DNA of 64,000 nucleotides from Candidatus Merdivicinus faecavium (GTDB lineage Bacteria > Bacillota > Clostridia > Oscillospirales > Ruminococcaceae). Both the position numbers and the translations under genes were made by a program. Where the stretch lies: positions 28,643 to 92,642 of the forward strand of contig DVKD01000046.1 of NCBI GenBank assembly GCA_018716285.1, given 5' to 3'. How positions within the stretch are numbered: the first letter of the stretch is position 1; each line of letters starts with the position of its first letter. The notes under the pieces were generated by a model, which was not told the DNA's origin, did no database searches, and worked only from the letters and a program-made list of their open reading frames with translations. Shown piece after piece: positions 1 to 8,996 of this stretch.

Positions 1-763
1 TCGCGCCGGCGGGGAGGGCATCCTCTTCCGCATCGTCAAAGATTTCCTCAATGGCCTCTTCGGAATACTCCTCCGGCTCGGTGACGGCGGTCGCAAAGGT
101 CTGGTTGATAGAGACGGTGAAGTTGGTGATCAGCTTGTTGTTCTTGAACCGCTCCGCCTCGCCGTAAGAGTTATAGGTGACGGTGTTGTCGATGCCGAAT
201 ACCTTGCAGACCGGCGCGAAAAAGGCCGGGACCATGATGAAGATGGCCGTCATCCCCGCCATCAGCGCGCAGGCCGAGCAGCGCTTCCAGAAAGCGCCTT
301 TGAGACGGTAGCCGGTCAGCCAGACCGCGAAGATGTAAAGGATGGTCAGGATGCACAGGATAAACAGCAGCGGATTAAAAGTAATCTTAGCAAACTTTGT
401 GACATCGGCGACGCCGGTCACCATCGAAAGGTCGCCGAACAGGAAATGGGAGCCGGTCATGGCGTACTTGTAAAACTCCACGATGGCGATGGTCATGAAC
501 AGAACGCCGGTAATCGCGGTCGAGATCCACATCCGGCGGATGAGGAGGGAGAGCGACCAGTAGACGATGCCGGTCAGCAGGCAGCTGAACAGGAAAACCC
601 GGAAGCTGTCGGTCGCAAACTGGAAAAGCTCAGCCAGGCTCTGGCTCTGTCCAAGCTCGGCAAAGGCCGCTATGACAATCGGGAAAAGAAGGCAGAGCAG
701 CGGCCCTGCTTTCTGCCATTTGAAAAACCGCGTCTCACGGAGGCGGCGAATCGCTTCTTTCAT
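1..763 (-). CDS. LTA synthase-like membrane protein, N-terminal part (runs off left edge)
   Basis: Only the first 254 codons are inside the window. The product begins with a basic segment, then shows about five predicted membrane helices (near residues 21-37, 55-77, 81-98, 130-150 and 162-185), then a soluble stretch containing DNTVTYNSYGE and an acidic Glu/Asp linker. This is the layout of the membrane domain of LtaS-type phosphoglycerol transferases, which polymerise glycerol phosphate outside the cell. The sulfatase-fold catalytic domain would lie outside the window, so the call rests on topology and local similarity. ATG at 763 is preferred to 769 because GGAG at 774-771 leaves a 7-nt spacer to 763 but only 1 nt to 769. 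Confidence 0.6.
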   Translation of the reverse strand, partial: MKEAIRRLRETRFFKWQKAGPLLCLLFPIVIAAFAELGQSQSLAELFQFATDSFRVFLFSCLLTGIVYWSLSLLIRRMWISTAITGVLFMTIAIVEFYKYAMTGSHFLFGDLSMVTGVADVTKFAKITFNPLLFILCILTILYIFAVWLTGYRLKGAFWKRCSACALMAGMTAIFIMVPAFFAPVCKVFGIDNTVTYNSYGEAERFKNNKLITNFTVSINQTFATAVTEPEEYSEEAIEEIFDDAEEDALPAGA

Positions 764-867
764 ATTCATTCTCCTTTGTTTCATTGATGAGTCCCTCAGA
801 GAACGAGGAAGCTGGGATAAACCCTTCAAAAACACTGGGAGCATACCCTCTCCCATGTTGTTACCCT

Positions 868-876
868 ATCATAGCA
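868..876 (-). promoter_or_regulatory. Extended -10 promoter for the LtaS-like gene
   Basis: The minus strand reads TGCTATGAT here, an extended -10 element about 105 nt upstream of the start codon at 763. No good -35 hexamer is seen at 17-18 nt. Confidence 0.4.
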
Positions 877-1036
877 GGTATTTGTGAACAAATTGTGTCC
901 GATCCCAGACTTTCAAAAACTTTCCGAAAAGAACGGTGTTTTCCATAAATTGCCCCCTTTTCTGTCCCGGTTTTCTGCCAAATATGTAAAATGCCGTACA
1001 GATTCTAGTGATTCTGCCAATTCTTTTGCTCAGCAC

Positions 1037-1065
1037 TTGACATCATATATTGCTTGTATTATATT
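1037..1065 (+). promoter_or_regulatory. Sigma-A promoter of the GntR operon
   Basis: TTGACA at 1037-1042, 17-nt spacer, TATATT at 1060-1065. It lies about 35 nt before the regulator's start and its -10 box is inside the palindrome at 1054-1076. Confidence 0.8.
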
Positions 1066-1076
1066 ATATAATACAA
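1054..1076. promoter_or_regulatory. Palindromic operator overlapping the -10 box
   Basis: Perfect inverted repeat with 11-bp arms (TTGTATTATAT and its complement) around one central base. Position over the -10 box and directly before a GntR/YtrA-type gene suggests autorepression. The palindrome is seen; the role is inferred. Confidence 0.75.
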
Positions 1077-1098
1077 ATAGAAATGTGAGGTGAGAACA

Positions 1099-1482
1099 TT
1101 GATTTTACGGCTGGATATGGCATCCGACATCCCGATTTACCAGCAGATCCGCAACCAGATTGTCCTGGCGATCGGAAGCGGGGCGCTTTCCCCCGGCGAA
1201 AGCCTGCCCACTGTCCGGCAGCTGGCCGAAAGCACCGGCGTCAACAGCATGACGGTCAACAAAGCCTATTCCCTCCTAAAAAGCGAGGGTTACATCCTGA
1301 TCGACCGGCGGAGCGGCGCCAAGGTGCGCCCGCAGACAGAAAACGGGACGCTCGGCCCGGACTTTCTCCGCCGCCTGGAGCTTCTGGCGGCCGAAGCCGC
1401 GGCGCAGGGGATCAGCCGGGAGACGTTTCTGCGCGCCTGCCGGGAAGCGGCGGGCCGGACCAATATGGAAGGAGAGGACTGA
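1099..1482 (+). CDS. GntR-family transcriptional regulator, YtrA type
   Basis: Short (127 aa) GntR regulator with a winged helix-turn-helix in the first 75 residues (IPIYQQIRNQIV, then GESLPTVRQLAE and the recognition helix around NSMTVNKAYSLL) and only a short C-terminal dimerisation tail, as in the YtrA subfamily. TTG at 1099 is chosen: GAGGTGA at 1087-1093 gives a 5-nt spacer and the protein then starts MILRLDMASDIPIYQQ, as relatives do. A GTG at 1090 overlaps that ribosome site. YtrA-type regulators usually repress the membrane protein or ABC operon that follows; here the next gene starts 1 nt after the stop. Confidence 0.88.
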   Translation: MILRLDMASDIPIYQQIRNQIVLAIGSGALSPGESLPTVRQLAESTGVNSMTVNKAYSLLKSEGYILIDRRSGAKVRPQTENGTLGPDFLRRLELLAAEAAAQGISRETFLRACREAAGRTNMEGED

Positions 1483-1483
1483 T

Positions 1484-2854
1484 ATGGCAAATTTGATATT
1501 CGGCATCATCATGCTTCTGATGCTGGTTCTGATCACAGCGGTCAGCCTGTCGGGTGCCGCCGGCAGCGCAGGGAATGTACTGGGGGTGGCGGTCCCGCTC
1601 TCGGAGCACGGCTCCCCGGAGGTACAGGCCGAGGTGCGCGCTTTCCGTCGGCAGGTGCTGCGGATCGCCGGCCTTTTTCTCCTGCTCGGCGTTCCGGTAC
1701 TGCTTATCGGGCGGTGGGTCTGGCTGCAATTCCCGCTCCTGCTCATCTGGGACCTCGCCCATCTCGGGGCGGTCTGGCGCTGCCAGGAGCATTACGCGGA
1801 GAGAATGCGCGCCCTCCGGAAGGAGAAGGGCTGGCCGGTCCCGGACCCGAACCGCTTCACGGTGGACACCGGCCTGAACCGGAAAAGGATGGGGGTCTCC
1901 CCGCTCTGGATGCTGCCGGGGACCATCCTGGCCCTCGCCGCGGCAATCGGCAGCCTGGCGGCGGGCGGCGCTTCCATGCTGCCGACGGCTCTTGCAGCCG
2001 TTCTCCTGCAGGGAGTCTGCTGGCTCATCCGGTTTGCCTGCCGGAAAGGGCGCGCAACCGCTTATTCCGAGGATCCGGACGTCAACCGGGCCTGCCACAG
2101 CGCCGCGATCCGGGGCTGGACGGGGTATGCCGCCCTGTTCTCCCTTCTCTCCGCCCTCATGGCCCTGTTTCTCTGGCTGAATGGGGCAGGATGGCTGTCG
2201 GGTGAAATCTGGAGCGTTCTCCCCTTCCTCCTGATGCTCGCCGGCGTCCTGGGCGGATCGCTCTTCACCATCCAGAGGATCCGCAAAAGCCAGCGGCGGA
2301 TCCTGGGACAGACAGAGGAAACAATCCCGGTCGAGGACGATCTTTCCAGCTACAAATGGGGCTTCTACAACAACCCGCGCGACCCCCGGGTCGTCGTCCC
2401 AAAGCGGCTGGGAACAGGTTTTACCTTCAATGTCGGGCAGCCCGCCGGCAAGTGGCTGATGGGCGGGACCCTCGGCTTCGCCGTGCTGATGCTCGCCGGC
2501 ATATTCGGAAGCCTTATCTGGATGGGGACTGCCGATTACACCATAACCATCGGGACGGACAGCGTCTCGGTTTCCGCCCCCTTCTACGGACAGGAATTCC
2601 CCCTGTCTGAGCTGGAAGGCGTCTCCCTTGCGGAGAGCATCCCAGACGGGAGCCGCACAAACGGCGCGGCCTTCGGCAGCACGCTGCTCGGGCACTTCCG
2701 CCTGGACGGCGTCGGGAATGCGGTGCTCTACGTCGACACCCGCCGGATGCCCTGCCTGGTGCTGGATTTCGGGGATGTGACCGTCTATTACACCGCCGAA
2801 ACGGCGGAAGAGACTACCCGCCTCGCGGAGGAGCTCACAGCGCTTCTTCCTTAA
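1484..2854 (+). CDS. DUF5808-containing multi-pass membrane protein
   Basis: 456-residue membrane protein with about eight predicted helices, including one at the N-terminus and pairs near residues 60-95, 135-180, 205-265 and 325-350. The central motif around residues 285-320 (KWGFYNNPRDPRVVVPKR, then GTGFTFNVGQP) matches the DUF5808 signature, and the C-terminal 100 residues look like an extracytoplasmic or PH-like beta domain. DUF5808/DUF1648 proteins often sit next to short GntR regulators, as here, with a 1-nt gap implying translational coupling. The molecular function is unknown. Confidence 0.75.
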   Translation: MANLIFGIIMLLMLVLITAVSLSGAAGSAGNVLGVAVPLSEHGSPEVQAEVRAFRRQVLRIAGLFLLLGVPVLLIGRWVWLQFPLLLIWDLAHLGAVWRCQEHYAERMRALRKEKGWPVPDPNRFTVDTGLNRKRMGVSPLWMLPGTILALAAAIGSLAAGGASMLPTALAAVLLQGVCWLIRFACRKGRATAYSEDPDVNRACHSAAIRGWTGYAALFSLLSALMALFLWLNGAGWLSGEIWSVLPFLLMLAGVLGGSLFTIQRIRKSQRRILGQTEETIPVEDDLSSYKWGFYNNPRDPRVVVPKRLGTGFTFNVGQPAGKWLMGGTLGFAVLMLAGIFGSLIWMGTADYTITIGTDSVSVSAPFYGQEFPLSELEGVSLAESIPDGSRTNGAAFGSTLLGHFRLDGVGNAVLYVDTRRMPCLVLDFGDVTVYYTAETAEETTRLAEELTALLP

Positions 2855-2866
2855 AATATAGTATCC

Positions 2867-2894
2867 GCCTCCCTTCCGCGAAGGGAGGCTTTTT
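2867..2894 (+). terminator. Rho-independent terminator after the DUF5808 gene
   Basis: Perfect 9-bp stem (GCCTCCCTT / AAGGGAGGC), 5-nt loop, then five T. Confidence 0.9.
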
Positions 2895-2929
2895 CTGTCG
2901 GCAAATCCGGCGTTTTTTCGCGGCGCGTC

Positions 2930-2958
2930 TTGACATCCGGGCCGTTCTTTGCTATCGT
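2930..2958 (+). promoter_or_regulatory. Sigma-A promoter of radA
   Basis: TTGACA at 2930-2935, 17-nt spacer, TATCGT at 2953-2958. The hexamer covers an in-frame upstream TTG, which argues against starting radA there. Confidence 0.7.
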
Positions 2959-2998
2959 TATCTTAGAACGATTTTTACGGAAAGGGTCGAAGTCGCCT

Positions 2999-4408
2999 AT
3001 GCTCAAATCCAAGGAAGTGTTTGTCTGCCGGGAATGCGGCTATGAGACGGTCAAATGGTTCGGGAAATGTCCCGGCTGCGGGGAGTGGAACACCCTCGAG
3101 CAGTCCGCCCCCCTCTCCTCCTCCCCGGCCCTCAAGGGCGGCAAGGCGGCTGCCGTCTCCCCCATCAGCCAGATCCAGGCGGATGAGGACGTCCGCTGCC
3201 TGACCGGCATCTCGGAGCTCGACCGGGTGCTGGGCGGAGGGCTGGTGCGGGGGTCGATCATCCTGCTCGGCGGCGACCCGGGCATCGGCAAATCGACCCT
3301 CCTTTTGCAGGTTTGCCAGAAACTCGGCGAGAAGCGGCGGGTGCTGTATGTTTCCGGCGAGGAATCGGCCCGGCAGATCAAGCTGCGGGCTTCCCGGCTG
3401 GGGGTCTCCTCCAAAAATCTCTTCGTCCTCTCCTGCGGCGACCTCGACACCATCCTCGCCACCATCCGGCAGGAGAAGCCGGAAGCCGTTATCATCGATT
3501 CGATCCAGACCATGACCCTCCAGTCCATCCCTTCGGCGGCGGGAAGCGTCACCCAGGTGCGGGAATGCGCCAACGTCCTCCTTTCGGTCGCCAAGGAGTC
3601 GGATATCGCGGTCATCCTGGTCGGCCATGTGACCAAGGAAGGGAATCTTGCCGGCCCGCGAGTGCTCGAGCACATCGTCGACGCGGTCTTTCACTTCGAG
3701 GGGGAGCAGCACCACGCCTACCGCATCCTCCGCGCCGTCAAAAACCGCTACGGGGCCACCAATGAGATCGCCGTCTTTGAAATGCGGGACACCGGCCTCA
3801 CCCAGGTGGAAAACCCCTCCGAGATGCTCCTGTCCGAGCGGCCGGCCTCCGTTTCGGGGAGCTGCGTCGTCTGTGTGCTGGAAGGCAGCCGGCCCATCCT
3901 CGCCGAGGTGCAGGCCCTGGTCACCAAATCCGGCTTCCCCACCCCCCGGCGGATGGCGACCGGCTTTGACTACAACCGGATGTCCATGCTGCTGGCGGTG
4001 CTGGAAAAGCGGGCAGGCTACTTCTTCGGCAGCCTGGACGCCTACATCAACGTCGTCGGCGGGCTGCGGCTGGACGAGCCCGCCTGCGACCTCCCCATCG
4101 CCCTCGCCCTCGTCTCGGGGCTGCGGGACCGGCCCATCCCGGCCGACCTGCTCGCCATCGGCGAAATCGGGCTGGGCGGCGAGATCCGCAGCGTCATCCG
4201 GCTCGAGGACCGCATCCGCGAAGCGGAACGGATGGGCTTCCGAAAGGTCCTCATCCCGGCTTCCAGCCTGGAAAAGCTGAATTCCAAAAAGTTTAAGATC
4301 CGCCTGATCGGGGCCGCCAGCATCCTGGACGCCCTGAAGGCCCTGGCCGAGGCCTCGCCCAAAGCGCCCCGGCCCGACAACCGAGGAGGAAACGCTGATG
4401 AAAACTGA
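2999..4408 (+). CDS. radA: DNA repair protein RadA
   Basis: 469-residue RadA/Sms ATPase that processes recombination intermediates and promotes branch migration with RecA. In order: a C4 zinc finger (Cys10, Cys13, Cys24, Cys27), a RecA-like core with Walker A GGDPGIGKST (91-100), the RadA-specific KNRYG motif (248-252), and a C-terminal Lon-protease-like domain (about 290-450) without a Ser-Lys dyad role. Length is normal for the family. ATG at 2999 puts the zinc finger at the expected N-terminal place. It heads a likely operon through the MATE gene, since no terminator is seen before 8963. Confidence 0.97.
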   Translation: MLKSKEVFVCRECGYETVKWFGKCPGCGEWNTLEQSAPLSSSPALKGGKAAAVSPISQIQADEDVRCLTGISELDRVLGGGLVRGSIILLGGDPGIGKSTLLLQVCQKLGEKRRVLYVSGEESARQIKLRASRLGVSSKNLFVLSCGDLDTILATIRQEKPEAVIIDSIQTMTLQSIPSAAGSVTQVRECANVLLSVAKESDIAVILVGHVTKEGNLAGPRVLEHIVDAVFHFEGEQHHAYRILRAVKNRYGATNEIAVFEMRDTGLTQVENPSEMLLSERPASVSGSCVVCVLEGSRPILAEVQALVTKSGFPTPRRMATGFDYNRMSMLLAVLEKRAGYFFGSLDAYINVVGGLRLDEPACDLPIALALVSGLRDRPIPADLLAIGEIGLGGEIRSVIRLEDRIREAERMGFRKVLIPASSLEKLNSKKFKIRLIGAASILDALKALAEASPKAPRPDNRGGNADEN

Positions 4409-5627
4409 ACAGAATTCCCCCGCCGTCCTGCGGCATTCCCCGCAGGGCGCGCCCAAAAACCTCATCTTCCTCGGCGGGACGATGGGGGTGGGCAAGACGG
4501 CGGCCGCCCGCGCCCTGCAAAAGCGGCTGCCCGGCTGCGCCATGCTCGACGGGGACTGGTGCTGGGACATCCGCCCCTTTGTGGTCAATGAGGAGACCAA
4601 GGCGATGGTCACAGACAACATCCTCCACCAGCTCCGCGCCTTCCTGCGCTGCTCGGCGGTGCAGAACATCGTCTTCTGCTGGGTCATGCACGAGCAGTCC
4701 ATCATAGACGGGCTGCTCGAGGGGCTGGCGGGCGAGGAATTCCGTTTCTGGAGCTTTTCCCTCACCTGCACGGAAGAAGCCCTCGCCGCGCGGCTCAGGA
4801 AGGACGTTGCCGCCGGGATTCGCGAAGCGGATGTGATCAGCCGGAGCCTCCCCCGCCTCCCTCTGTACGAGCGGGTCGCCAGCCGCAAGGTGGACGTGAG
4901 CTTCCGGACCGCGGAGCAGGCGGCGGAGCTGATCGCCGCCTTTGTCGGGGAGGAGCCGCTCGTGGAAGCGGTCGTCTTCGATATGGACGGCCTTCTCTTT
5001 GACACCGAGCGGCTCTGCATTGAGGCGACCGACTGGGCCGGCGAGCAGATGGGGATCGGCAAGGCGGGCTGGATGAACTACCGCACCCTCGGCAGCAACC
5101 ATCAGGAGGTCAAGCGAATCTGGCTTGCGGAATTCGGGCCGGATTTCGACTACGACAGGCTGAGCGCCCTGGTCGGGGAATATACCCGCCGCTACCTCGC
5201 GGAACATCCCATCCCCGTAAAGCCGGGACTCTACGAGCTGCTCAACTGCCTGAAAGGCCGCGGAATCCCCCTTGCCGTCGCCTCCTCGAGCGGCGAGGGG
5301 ACGGTGCGGCGGAACCTGACGCAGGCGGACGTTCTCGACTGCTTTGACGCGGTCGTCTGCGGCGACCACATCGCCCGCTCCAAGCCGGCGCCCGACATCT
5401 ATCTCGCGGCCTGCGCAAAGCTCGGCGCAGATCCTGCCCGCTGCGCGGCCGTCGAGGACTCCCGCAACGGCCTGTGGTCGGCCGCCAACGCGGGCTGCTA
5501 CCCCCTCATGGTCCCCGACCTCTGGCAGCCGGACGCGCAAACGGCCGCATTTTTAGCTGGCAAGGCAAACACCTTGTCAGACCTGATTCCCTGGTTTACA
5601 GCTCACATTTCCCCAAAAATGGGTTGA
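4398..5627 (+). CDS. AAA-type small-molecule kinase fused to a HAD phosphatase
   Basis: One 409-residue frame with two unrelated domains. Residues 20-185 form a P-loop kinase-like domain (Walker A GGTMGVGKT at 26-34; DGDWCWD near 51-57 as a likely substrate or metal motif). Residues 190-395 form a HAD hydrolase of the beta-phosphoglucomutase type: DMDG motif with Asp195 and Asp197, ASSS motif II, SKPAPD lysine motif III, and a VEDSRNG motif IV. No frameshift or internal start is apparent at the junction (GEEPLVEAVVFDMDG). The substrate is unknown. The gene overlaps radA by 11 nt and is followed 15 nt later by the GH3 gene. Confidence 0.85.
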   Translation: MKTEQNSPAVLRHSPQGAPKNLIFLGGTMGVGKTAAARALQKRLPGCAMLDGDWCWDIRPFVVNEETKAMVTDNILHQLRAFLRCSAVQNIVFCWVMHEQSIIDGLLEGLAGEEFRFWSFSLTCTEEALAARLRKDVAAGIREADVISRSLPRLPLYERVASRKVDVSFRTAEQAAELIAAFVGEEPLVEAVVFDMDGLLFDTERLCIEATDWAGEQMGIGKAGWMNYRTLGSNHQEVKRIWLAEFGPDFDYDRLSALVGEYTRRYLAEHPIPVKPGLYELLNCLKGRGIPLAVASSSGEGTVRRNLTQADVLDCFDAVVCGDHIARSKPAPDIYLAACAKLGADPARCAAVEDSRNGLWSAANAGCYPLMVPDLWQPDAQTAAFLAGKANTLSDLIPWFTAHISPKMG

Positions 5628-5642
5628 GAAAGGACGATTTTT

Positions 5643-7532
5643 ATGGATTTTAAAGCACGCGCACGGGAGCTCGTCTCCCAAATGACGCTGGAAGAAAAAA
5701 TGGGCCAGATGAAGTACAACGCCCCCGCCATCCCCCGGCTCGGCATCCCCGCCTACAACTGGTGGAACGAGGCGCTGCACGGCGTCGCCCGCTCCGGGAC
5801 GGCCACCGTCTTCCCGCAGGCCATCGCGATGGCCGCAAGCTTCAACGACGAGCTGGTGCACGAGGTTGCGGACGCCATCTCGGACGAGGCGCGGGCCAAA
5901 TACAACGAATATAAGACCTTCGGCGAGACCCTCATCTACCAGGGACTGACCTGCTGGTCGCCGAACATCAACATCTTCCGCGACCCGCGCTGGGGGCGCG
6001 GCCATGAGACCTACGGCGAGGACCCTTACCTCACCGGCCGGATGGGCGCGGCCTTTGTCGAGGGCCTCCAGGGGGACGACCCCGTCTACCGCAAGACCGA
6101 CGCCACCCTCAAGCACTACGCCGTCCACAGCGGTCCTGAGGGGCTGCGCCACAGCTTTGACGCCGAAGTGAGCCGCGAGGACCTCTACGGCACCTATCTC
6201 GCCGCCTTCCGCTACTGCATCGAGAAGGCCCATCCCGCCGCCGTGATGGGGGCCTACAACCGGGTCAACGGCGAACCCTGCTGCGCCAGCAAGACCCTTC
6301 TTACCGACATCCTTCGCGGGGAATTCGGCTTTGACGGCTACGTTGTCTCGGACTGCGGCGCCATCCGGGATATCGACCTCCACCACAAGGTGACAAACGG
6401 CCCCGACGAATCCGCCGCCCTCGCGGTTAAGAACGGCTGCGACTTAAACTGCGGCGCGGCCTACACCTACCTCATGGCCGCCTATGAGAAGGGGCTTATC
6501 GGAGAGGAGGAGATCACCGCCTCGGCCGAGCGGCTGATGGAGGCCCGGCTGCGGCTGGGGATGTTCGACGAGGGCTGCCCCTATGACAGCATCACAATGG
6601 ATGTCGTCGAGTCGCCGGAGCACATCGCCTTAAACCGCGAAATTGCCCGCCAGAGCATCGTCCTGCTCAAAAACGACGGCATCCTCCCCCTCAAGGGGAG
6701 CGAGACCATCGCCGTCATCGGCCCCAACGCCGACTCTAAGGCGGTGCTGCTCGCAAACTACAACGGCACCCCCTCCCGCTATACCACCCTGCTCCGCGGC
6801 ATCCAGGAAGCCGCCTCGGGCAAGGTGAATTACGCCGAGGGCTGCCACCTGTTCCGCGAGGAAGACCCGGACGGCTGCAGCCAGCACCCGCTCCGCGAGG
6901 CCATACTCGCCGCCAAACGCAGCGACGTCGTCGTCCTCTGCATGGGTCTCGACCCGGCGATGGAGGGCGAGGAAGGGGACGCCTATAACTGCACGGCCAG
7001 CGGGGACAAGCTCGACCTCGAGCTGCCCGCTTCCCAGAAAACCCTCTACCGGGAGATCGTCAAGACCGGCAAACCGGTCATTTTTGTCAACGTGAGCGGC
7101 TCCTGCTTAAACCTCTGCGACCAGGACCGGGAATGCGCGGCGGTCCTCCAGTGCTTCTATCCCGGCGCGGAGGGCGGGCATGCCCTGGCGGACATCCTCT
7201 TCGGCAAGGTTTCCCCGAGCGGCCGGCTGCCGGTCACCTTCTACAAATCGGCGGACGACCTCCCCGACTTCACCGATTATTCGATGAAAGGGCGCACCTA
7301 CCGCTTCTTTGAGGGCGAGCCGCTTTATCCCTTCGGGCACGGCCTTTCCTACACCTCCTTTGCCGAAAACTGGCTGGACGGCGAGACGGTCGAGGTCCGG
7401 AACACCGGCAAGATGGACGCCTGGCACACGGTCTTGAAGTTTGCCCGGGAGCCGCACCCGCAGCTTGTCGGATTTCGCAAGGTCTGGGTGCCGGCCGGCG
7501 AAACGGTCACCGTACAGGTCCGACAGGACTGA
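5643..7532 (+). CDS. Glycoside hydrolase family 3 (beta-xylosidase/beta-glucosidase like)
   Basis: 629-residue GH3 enzyme without a signal peptide, so probably acting in the cytoplasm on imported oligosaccharides. The N-terminal TIM-barrel domain (about 10-270) has the WNEALHG and DPRWGRG motifs typical of the beta-xylosidase branch and the catalytic Asp237 in VVSDCGA. The alpha/beta sandwich domain follows (about 300-530), with PFGHGLSYT before a fibronectin-III-like tail. That tail ends at VRQD, some tens of residues earlier than in typical 690-720 aa members. AGAAAGGA lies just upstream of the ATG. Substrate choice between xylosides and glucosides cannot be fixed by reading. Confidence 0.93.
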   Translation: MDFKARARELVSQMTLEEKMGQMKYNAPAIPRLGIPAYNWWNEALHGVARSGTATVFPQAIAMAASFNDELVHEVADAISDEARAKYNEYKTFGETLIYQGLTCWSPNINIFRDPRWGRGHETYGEDPYLTGRMGAAFVEGLQGDDPVYRKTDATLKHYAVHSGPEGLRHSFDAEVSREDLYGTYLAAFRYCIEKAHPAAVMGAYNRVNGEPCCASKTLLTDILRGEFGFDGYVVSDCGAIRDIDLHHKVTNGPDESAALAVKNGCDLNCGAAYTYLMAAYEKGLIGEEEITASAERLMEARLRLGMFDEGCPYDSITMDVVESPEHIALNREIARQSIVLLKNDGILPLKGSETIAVIGPNADSKAVLLANYNGTPSRYTTLLRGIQEAASGKVNYAEGCHLFREEDPDGCSQHPLREAILAAKRSDVVVLCMGLDPAMEGEEGDAYNCTASGDKLDLELPASQKTLYREIVKTGKPVIFVNVSGSCLNLCDQDRECAAVLQCFYPGAEGGHALADILFGKVSPSGRLPVTFYKSADDLPDFTDYSMKGRTYRFFEGEPLYPFGHGLSYTSFAENWLDGETVEVRNTGKMDAWHTVLKFAREPHPQLVGFRKVWVPAGETVTVQVRQD

Positions 7533-7558
7533 ATTCCAATGCAGCACAGGAGGTTCTC

Positions 7559-8929
7559 ATGGCAGAACTGGTCAACGATATGACAAAAGGCCGCCCGGCA
7601 GGGTTGATTTTGCGCTTTGCGCTCCCGCTGATGATCGGCAATATCTTTCAGCAGCTTTACACAACGGTGGACGCGATCGTCGTCGGCAAAGGGGTGGGGG
7701 TCGAAGCCCTCGCCGCCCTCGGCTCGGCGGAATGGCCAAACTGGCTGGTGACGGGCCTGGTCATCGGCTTCACCCAGGGCTTTTCGGTCCGCATTTCGCA
7801 GCGCTTCGGCGCGGAGGACTGGAAAGGGCTGCGCAAGATGACCGCGATGTCGGTCTGGCTTGCGCTGGGCATCGCAATCGCGGCGACAGCGGTCAGCCTC
7901 ATCTGTTCCCGCCCCATGCTGCTCGCCCTGAAGACCGATCCCGCCGTGCTGGAACAGGCGCTCAGCTATCTGCGCGTCCTTTTCGCGGGCATCCCCGTCA
8001 TCATGGGGTACAACGTCCTCTCCTCGATCCTGCGCGCGCTCGGGGACAGCCGGACGCCGCTCGCGGCAATGGTGCTGGCGGCCAGCATCAACATTGTCCT
8101 GGACCTGGTCTTCGTCATGGTCTTTCACTGGGGCGTCGTGGGGGCGGCCGCCGCGACGGTATTTGCGCAGTTCTGCTCCTGTGTCTTCTGTTTCCTCGCC
8201 ATCCGGCGGATCTCCTGCCTCAAAATGAGCCGGGAGGATTGGCGGCTCGACTGGTCCGCCGTCTGGGACCTTGTGAGGCTCGGCTCCCCCACCGCCTTCC
8301 AAAACGGCGTTATCGGCATTGGGGGGCTGGCGGTGCAGTACGTCATCAACGGCTACGGCTTCCTTTTTGTGGCCGGCTTTACCGCGACCAACAAGGTCTA
8401 CGGCATTCTGGAGATCGCGGCATCCTCCTTCGGCTATTCGATGTCCACCTTTGCAGGCCAGAACCTCGGGGCCGGGCAGGCCGGCCGCATTCGCTCCGGG
8501 GTACGGATCGGGGCGCTGATGTCGGTTGCGACAGCAGCGATCATCGCGGCGCTGATGCTGCTCTTCGGCAGATTCATCCTCTCCCTCTTCATTTCGGGCG
8601 ACCCTGCCCAGACAGAGGAAGTGCTGCGGATTGCCTATCACTATCTGGCCTACATGTGCGTCACGCTCCCCCTCCTCTATCTGCTGTGGATCTACCGTTC
8701 GGCGCTGATGGGGCTGGGCGACACCTTCTTCCCGATGGTGTCGGGGATCGCCGAGCTCGCCATGCGGATGGCTATGGTCCTCTTTATGCCCCATGTCATC
8801 GGGATGGAGGCCATTTACATGGCCGAACCTGCCGCATGGATCGGCGCGCTGGCCATCCTGAGCAGCGTCTACTATTGGCGTCAGGGAAGGCTTTTGAAAG
8901 CGGAAAAGGCCGGATCAAAGATTTTCTGA
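7559..8929 (+). CDS. MATE-family efflux transporter
   Basis: 456-residue protein with twelve predicted membrane helices in two related halves, beginning with the conserved LILRFALPLMIGNIFQQLY helix and the DAIVVG motif of the NorM/DinF-type MatE family. Such proteins export cationic drugs or metabolites using Na+ or H+ gradients. AGGAGG at about 7547-7552 precedes the ATG. It is the last gene before the terminator at 8963 and may be co-transcribed with the GH3 gene, but no substrate can be inferred. Confidence 0.95.
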   Translation: MAELVNDMTKGRPAGLILRFALPLMIGNIFQQLYTTVDAIVVGKGVGVEALAALGSAEWPNWLVTGLVIGFTQGFSVRISQRFGAEDWKGLRKMTAMSVWLALGIAIAATAVSLICSRPMLLALKTDPAVLEQALSYLRVLFAGIPVIMGYNVLSSILRALGDSRTPLAAMVLAASINIVLDLVFVMVFHWGVVGAAAATVFAQFCSCVFCFLAIRRISCLKMSREDWRLDWSAVWDLVRLGSPTAFQNGVIGIGGLAVQYVINGYGFLFVAGFTATNKVYGILEIAASSFGYSMSTFAGQNLGAGQAGRIRSGVRIGALMSVATAAIIAALMLLFGRFILSLFISGDPAQTEEVLRIAYHYLAYMCVTLPLLYLLWIYRSALMGLGDTFFPMVSGIAELAMRMAMVLFMPHVIGMEAIYMAEPAAWIGALAILSSVYYWRQGRLLKAEKAGSKIF

Positions 8930-8962
8930 ACAACTTCATTAAAAATACCTGCATAAAAACCG

Positions 8963-8991
8963 GCGCCTCCTCAAAAAGGAGGCGCATTTTT
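8963..8991. terminator. Bidirectional terminator between MATE gene and DUF4363 gene
   Basis: 9-bp stem GCGCCTCCT / AGGAGGCGC with a 5-nt loop; T run on the plus side and also on the minus side after the stem, so it can serve both convergent genes. Confidence 0.88.
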
Positions 8992-8996
8992 CTGCG

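Noticed and set aside
2975..5062. Long open frame (695 codons) on the minus strand across radA and the kinase-HAD gene
   Set aside because: Mirror of GC-rich codon use on the plus strand; low-complexity His/Gly/Arg translation without domain motifs, while radA is certain.
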